DNA of 64,000 nt from Acestrorhynchus altus (taxonomy: Eukaryota; Chordata; Actinopteri; Characiformes; Acestrorhynchidae): positions 9,759,532 through 9,823,531 of the forward strand of contig CM067505.1 of assembly GCA_034509495.1 (NCBI GenBank). The letters run 5' to 3'. Both the position numbers and the translations under genes were made by a program. Positions 59,160-64,000 of the stretch are shown here, piece after piece. Below the pieces are notes generated by a model. The model was not told the origin of the DNA. It saw nothing but the letters and a program-made list of their open reading frames with translations, and searched no databases. The stretch's first letter is position 1, and each line of letters starts with the position of its first letter.

Positions 59160-60160
59160 AGTTTTCAGTAAATGTAAACAGAAATGTTTTAACCTGAGTT
59201 TAAACTTGGAGTTGGTTCCAGTTGTTCGCAGATGAAAAGCTTAATGGTGCTTTACCATTTAATCTGGTGTCAATACTTCTAAAAGACTTACCCAGTATAT
59301 TCTTTAAACCATAGTCACCAATCCTCCTTTTGGAGATTTATTTTCTGTAGGTTTCACCTCAAATCAAATCCATTCAACAAATGAAGGTCTTCTGACGGTA
59401 GTAATTAGTTGCATTAGGATTGGATTCAAAGTCTGTGGGAAGATAGCTCTCAAAGAGCAGGGTTGGAGACCACTGCTTTAAACATTTCAGTAATGTATTC
59501 TGGGCCTAACCACTGAATGAAATATAGACTATTAGCAGTAGTTTAAAGTCAGTTCAATAAGTAACTGACTGACAGTGTGAAGACTAATGTCTTCTGTGCT
59601 CCACACCCTGGTTAAAACTCTGCAGGAGCATTCTGAATTGTCTGGGGCTATTTAATGATCCTTTTAGGAAGTCCAGTTAAGAGGGCATTACAATGTAGCC
59701 AGCCCTGCTGTAGATAAAAACATGGATGAGTTTCTTAAGACCTGAGGTTCACCAACCCAATGAGCTTTTAATTTTGGCAAAAAATGTTAAGATAGAGAGC
59801 TGTTCAGGTGATTGATTTCACATGGCTCATTAGGGTGACGATTGCAGTCAATTACAAAGCCTGGTTTATTGTTCTGTCTGACCTGCACCTTAGTTTTTGA
59901 TCTCTGGTTCCAGGATGTGTCACTTAATACAATAAAATCTTTGTTTACTTTTTTTTGCTTACTTTTGTCAAAAAATGTGTTCCATCCTAGAGTAACTTCT
60001 GTGCTTATGCACTGACACAGAGAATCTATTGGGTTGTAATGCAATGCTGCTATTCAAAAGGATTCTGCCCAAAAGAAGAATTTTGATGTCTTTGCAGGTC
60101 AATGTCTAAAATGTCTTGCTCGGTTTTCCAGCCTGTCTGGACTTTTTGTATGATCTGTAG
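59160..60160 (-). mobile_element. L2-type LINE reverse transcriptase remnant
   Basis: On the minus strand the C-terminal half of an L2-like ORF2 can be traced through shifting frames. TAIVTLMSHVKSIT near 59,840-59,800 matches the region before the AFYHLKNI block. HCNALLTGLPKRIIK near 59,690-59,640 matches DYCNALLSGLPK. LGPEYITEMFKAV near 59,500-59,470 matches the GLGPEYI block. LSFSSANNWNQLQV near 59,240-59,205 matches the FSAPKTWNQLP end. Many stops interrupt the reading. A 166-bp element is inserted between the last two blocks. Confidence 0.8.
59310..59475. mobile_element. hAT-type MITE with 8-bp target duplication
   Basis: A 166-bp unit is flanked by CTTTAAAC on both sides (59,302-59,309 and 59,476-59,483). 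Its ends are imperfect inverted repeats: CATAGTCACCAATCCTCC on the left and, reverse complemented, CAGTGGTCTCCAACCCTGC on the right. An 8-bp duplication and a CAGTGGTCTCCAA-type end are typical of the hAT superfamily. There is no coding capacity. It sits inside the L2 remnant and is therefore younger. Confidence 0.85.
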
Positions 60161-60480
60161 TGTTAAATATAGCACTAAGATCTAATAATGCCAGAACTGA
60201 TATTTAAAATAATAAAGTTTTCAGGAGGATGTTTAAAAATATATTTAAATGACATTTGTCATTTAATATCTTTATATGATCTGTGCCTCTGATAACTTAC
60301 ATGTTTTTTTATCATTAATCTAAGCTAAGTATGTTTATTTATGTATATAGGTACATAAAAAAGATATAAGACTGGTTGACTGGTTGGTAGAGTGGCCAAT
60401 TCACAGCTAATTTATATGTGCTTTTGGGTCAAATGCCTGAGAAACGTGAGCCATAGAGATGAATCATGCCAACATATTGA
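60161..60480. other. AT-rich DNA, no gene seen
   Basis: Short spacer between two repeats with nothing recognised. Confidence 0.5.
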
Positions 60481-60483
60481 TGA

Positions 60484-60894
60484 TGTCACAGTTAGTAACA
60501 AGGCTGATTTATACAGAATATAAACAATGCAGGTTATTCATTATATAAAGGGAAATCCAAAGGAATGGTCAAAAAACAGGCAAAGGACAGTGACAGGTAA
60601 ACAATGCAGAGATACATGGGAAGTCCTGAAGTCAAAGTGAAACAAACCAGTGTCAAATCCAAAATACAGCAACACCAAAGGATAATTCAATGAGAAACAG
60701 AAATACGTCAAACACAAGAGAGTTCAAAAAGAGCAACGTTTAGTAATCAACTAGAAACAAGCAGCAGACTGAACAGGTTTAAATCACTAACTGCTTAATT
60801 ACTAACAGGTATTATTGATTATATGAATTCCTGGAAAGTTATTAGATTTCTAGGAATTCTGGGAAACGGATTGGTTTGAGCAGAACATATGACA
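60484..60894 (-). mobile_element. probable solo LTR, different family
   Basis: On the minus strand the unit starts TGTCATATGTTCTGCTC at 60,894 and ends CTAACTGTGACA at 60,484 (411 bp, TG...CA ends). Inside are a TATATAATG box late in the unit and a long pyrimidine-rich leader, as in other fish LTRs. TGATGT occurs on both edges, but overlaps the element end by three bases on the left side, so the target duplication is ambiguous. Confidence 0.5.
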
Positions 60895-61280
60895 GTGATG
60901 TGATTGTCAATTTGATCATAGAAATTTGTCAGTAATAACCAGTAATTTCCATACTTTCATGGTTAATAGTAAATTAACCAGCATAACCAGGTTATTTCTA
61001 GGTAGTTGTAGAGACAATCTCATTGTCTGGCTGTCTGGTATTAATGGTTAACATGCCAATTGTAATGGAAATCTAATCTTAATGTAAAGACATTCTAGGG
61101 CTATTTGTCTTTTGGTAGGTTTGTTAGTCTCTCAAACAGTATTGCTTATGTTTAGGGTAGTTTTTTAATGAGGCTGTCTAGCCCTTCTTATCTCAGAGTT
61201 AATGATGAAAGGCTCGGTTTGGTTTATAGATGTTTAATATATTTTAAGTTTAGCTTTCCTCCAATTACATTCCCACATTC
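60895..61280. other. no gene seen
   Basis: AT-rich sequence, no repeat recognised. Confidence 0.5.
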
Positions 61281-61286
61281 ATTCAT

Positions 61287-61340
<54 letters not shown>
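61281..61340. repeat. (TTTA)n microsatellite
   Basis: About 14 TTTA units. Confidence 0.97.
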
Positions 61341-61343
<3 letters not shown>

Positions 61344-61754
61344 TGCCGTCATTGTGTTTAAAAAAATAAATAAAATATACAGGTGTTTTGTTTTTTCAGT
61401 CATACTCACTGAGCCTGTTGTCCTTTGGTGTCAGTGGACAAAGCTATTAATGGCAGTCTTGAAGTGACCGTACAGATTTTGCTCTGTGTTTTTGCCTAAG
61501 ATCTGTGAACCACAATGCTTTGACTGTAAGAGTTTCGTTTGAGAGAGTGAAGTTCGAAATAGTTGATTGCAGTGACTTTGCAGGTGACTGCATTACATCT
61601 GCCAGTTGCGTATAAAGTTCTTCTGGTGTCAGAAAATCCACTGGTGCATTCTTCTTGTGAAAAGCTATTTTCAAAGTTAGTTCATCCTTTTCAGGTGCGA
61701 CACTTTATGATCCATTATGGACAGTGAAAGGCTGTGATTAATAGACCAGACACA
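61341..61754. other. no gene seen
   Basis: A 75-codon minus-strand open frame at 61,447-61,674 is ordinary in composition and shows no recognisable domain. Confidence 0.45.
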
Positions 61755-62495
61755 CTGTTATCTACTCCAGCTTTTACTGCAGTGACTGTTTCTACTGTCC
61801 AGGGAGGGTTTTCTACTAGATTCTAATGCTCTAATCTACCAGATTTTGGAGCGTTGCTGTGAGAATTTGATTGCATTCAGTAACAATGGCAGAAACAGCA
61901 GCTGGAACAAAATCCTGCTAGTTTGGGTCAGCTTTGTTTAGAGCAGCAGTGAATCAGACATGTGCATAGACTTAGTAGAAACAGGAGGCTTAGCCCAGTT
62001 GACTGTAGGTTGACTTTGTTTGCTGGTTCTTCTTGTTTTGTTCAGTCTAAAGGGGTTGCTCATTACATTCAACATTCTGTACTTGTTTCATTCATTTGTT
62101 CGACGTGAAAAAAGAAAAGACCCTAGGCTACTGAAGAAGACTGGGGCCTACAGACTAGTAGTCTGGGCCTAGTACTGTCCCAGCATAGGATATGGGATGA
62201 TCAGCACCCTATCTCCAAATTCCCATTTCATCCTAAAAGTATTGGATCGAGCACCATCATTCCAAAAAACACAGTTCCACTGCTTCTCAGATCACAGCTT
62301 TATGCTCGTCAAGCTCACACCTGGCACTAGGCATGGTGCCAACAGATTCATGTGTATGTGCTCCAGAGGGTCCTATTCGGTTGGTAATATTTCTCTACAT
62401 AGACTAGACAAGCTGCACATGTGCATTTGTACATCAAGTTAAAATAGCTTAATTCATTCATTAGAATGTGTGTCTACAAACATTTAGACATTTTT
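61755..62495 (+). repeat. dispersed repeat family A, copy 4, most complete, interrupted
   Basis: The first part includes GATTTTGGAGCGTTGCTGTGAG and TTTGATTGCATTCAGTAACA (61,842-61,885). After about 250 unrelated or diverged bases it resumes with TAAAAGTATTGGATCGAGCA near 62,233. It continues with CACCTGGCACTAGGCATGGT, TCCAGAGGGTCCTATTC and AGACTAGACAAGCTGC, and closes with GTCTACAAACATTTAGACA near 62,472. The family has no visible coding part. Confidence 0.65.
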
Positions 62496-63047
62496 TTCTA
62501 GCCAGCCTGAAGTCTTCATCACAGAATGCTTTAATTTAAACAATATTCTCAGGATGTCTGGTTGGTTTCTTCAAGTCACCCTTTGATTCATTTTGGATTT
62601 TGATGTGTGTCTTTCTCCTTTATGCTTGGGTTGCCACAAAGGTGGAAGAATCAGATCATTTGTGACACTGGAATTATTAGACCTTCATACAAATATGTGC
62701 ATGTATGCTTGCTGTTTTGTAGGTGGTATGTTGCTGCACCTGTGTGCACAATGTTCTAGTTGCTGTGCGTCAATTTATGATGTTCTCTGAAAGCCCTTTT
62801 CTGTTTTCTGGTGCTATCTTTTCCCAGGAATCATTATCAGATAAACTCTGTGATTCTGAGAAACAAATACTTTCTTGTGGGCAGCTATTTCTGTTTCTTT
62901 CTTTCTTTTCTTTTTGAGGGCATTTTGAAGCATGTAGAGCAGCAAGAAATGCAACTTTTGTGAGGAACTTTAACTAATGCCATTGAGTCTCCTGAGCATG
63001 AAAAACTACTGATTTGATTAGTGTGTAATTTTTGCTCCCGGAAAAGA
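62496..63047. other. no gene seen
   Basis: Unique-looking sequence; open frames up to 65 codons without known domains. Confidence 0.5.
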
Positions 63048-63049
63048 TA

Positions 63050-64000
63050 CAGTGCATCCGGACAGTATTCACAGCCCTTCATTTTTTGCACATTTTATAT
63101 TGTTACAGCCTTATTCCAAAACTGATTCAGTTCATTTTTAATTTATTTACTTATAAAGTCCTTCAAAATTCTACACACAATATCTCATGAGGACAAAGTG
63201 AAAAATATTTGTTTGAAATTTCTGAAAATGTATTAAAACAAAACAAATTTAACACAGTATTTGCTGAGTAATGTGTTGAAGTGCTGTTACAGCAATTAAA
63301 GCCTCAAATCTTTTTGAGTATGATGCTACAAGCTTGGAGCACCTGTTTTGGGAAGTCTCTCCCATTCTTTGCAAAACCTCCATCAAATTGGATGGGGAGC
63401 ATCAGTGCACAGCCATTTTTAGATATCTCCAGAGATGCTCAATCAGGTTTAAGCCTTGGCTCTGGCTGGGCCACTGAATGACTCGTTCAGTTCTCTTGGC
63501 TGTGTGCTTATAGTCATTGTCCTGTTGGAAGAAATGTTGCAGAAATGGTTGTCCTTCTGGAAGGTTCTCCTCTCTCCACAGGGAAATGTTGGAGCTCTGT
63601 CATAGTGACCAATGGGTTCTTGGCCACCTCCCTGACTAAGGCCCTTCTACCACGATCACTCAGTTTAGCCAGGCAGCCAGCTCTATGAAGATTCCTGGTG
63701 GTTCCAAACTACTACTTCATTTTATGGATGATGGAGGCCACTGTTCTCATTGTGACTTTCCCCAGGTCTATGTCTCGATACAATCCTGTCTCAGAGGTCT
63801 ACAGACAGTTCCTTAAACCTTATGGTTTGGTTTATGCTTTGACATGCATTGTACTCTATGGGACCTTATATAAACAGGTGTGTGTCTTTCCAAATCATGT
63901 CCAATCAACTGAATTCACCACAGGTGTACTTAAGGTGTTGAAACATCTGAAGGATGATCAATGGAAACAAGATGCATCTGAGCTCAATTTTGAGTGTGGC
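63050..64000 (-). mobile_element. Tc1-like transposon, internally deleted, runs off the window
   Basis: The terminal repeat starts CAGTGCATCCGGACAGTATT at 63,050 after TA (63,048-63,049). On the minus strand the coding part enters from beyond 64,000. It shows the DNA-binding region (GAGAACCTTCCAGAAGGAC near 63,575), then jumps at about 63,530 straight to the second-Asp motif QQDNDYKHTAKRTE. WPSQSQGLNLIEHLW near 63,470-63,425 follows, where Glu is kept but the usual SPDLN Asp is Gly. The first catalytic Asp lies in the deleted part. The far edge (GAGCTCAATTTTGAG near 63,979) matches the copy at 50,370. Confidence 0.88.

Overview
The window looks like a gene-poor stretch of a ray-finned fish genome, most likely an otophysan teleost (characin, catfish or knifefish group). 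I base this on the AT-rich background, the very many simple repeats ((CA)n, (CT)n, (AAT)n, (TTTA)n), several Tc1-like transposon families, L2- and Rex1-like LINE remnants, tRNA-type SINEs, small LTR elements, and dispersed repeats I recognise from such fish. The otophysan placement is an inference. I find no intact host protein-coding gene, no tRNA or rRNA and no CRISPR. The window is probably an intergenic desert or lies inside a very large intron.

Layout. 1-9.7 kb: an LTR fragment, an L2 RT fragment, an antisense L2 LINE end (2.17-2.97 kb), a Tc1-like end (3.19-3.70 kb), a sense L2 tail (5.4-5.84 kb), a SINE, a solo LTR (7.96-8.27 kb) and a Rex1-like LINE end (9.03-9.64 kb). 10-20 kb: mostly unique DNA, with (GA)n and (CT)n tracts, an eroded Tc1-like copy, an antisense Rex1-like RT remnant and half of a long palindromic element. 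20.7-21.8 kb: a Gypsy-type RT fragment with a small repeat inserted in it, followed by a Tc1-like transposase remnant. 25.4-28.2 kb: a dispersed element with a telomere-like minisatellite, an internally deleted Tc1-like element and a SINE. 29.8-40.4 kb: three solo LTRs, a Tc1-like end, a fold-back repeat and simple repeats. 43-46.6 kb: an L2 tail, a nearly full-length but catalytically deleted Tc1-like copy, and a second telomere-like minisatellite. 47.6-48.75 kb: a broken copy of an unclassified multicopy gene family that is probably transposon-derived. 50.3-51.2 kb: another Tc1-like copy. 56.9-59.04 kb: a Tc1-like scrap followed by a compact two-LTR non-autonomous retroelement with one long open frame. 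59.16-60.16 kb: an antisense L2 RT remnant with a small hAT-type element inside. 60.5-64 kb: an LTR-like repeat, a dispersed repeat and a Tc1-like copy running off the window end.

The best-preserved item is the retroelement at 57,215-59,038. A ten-base putative primer-binding site right after its 5' LTR is the exact reverse complement of the ten bases where the LTR TATA box predicts transcription to start. That is the signature of self-primed reverse transcription known from Tf1/sushi-type Gypsy elements. The single open frame is built on 45-bp and 27-bp tandem repeats and there is no pol, so the element would need enzymes from an autonomous relative. The rest is mainly a record of decay: the better-preserved Tc1-like copies have lost different parts of the DDE catalytic domain, most LTRs have recombined to solo form, and nested insertions can be ordered in time.
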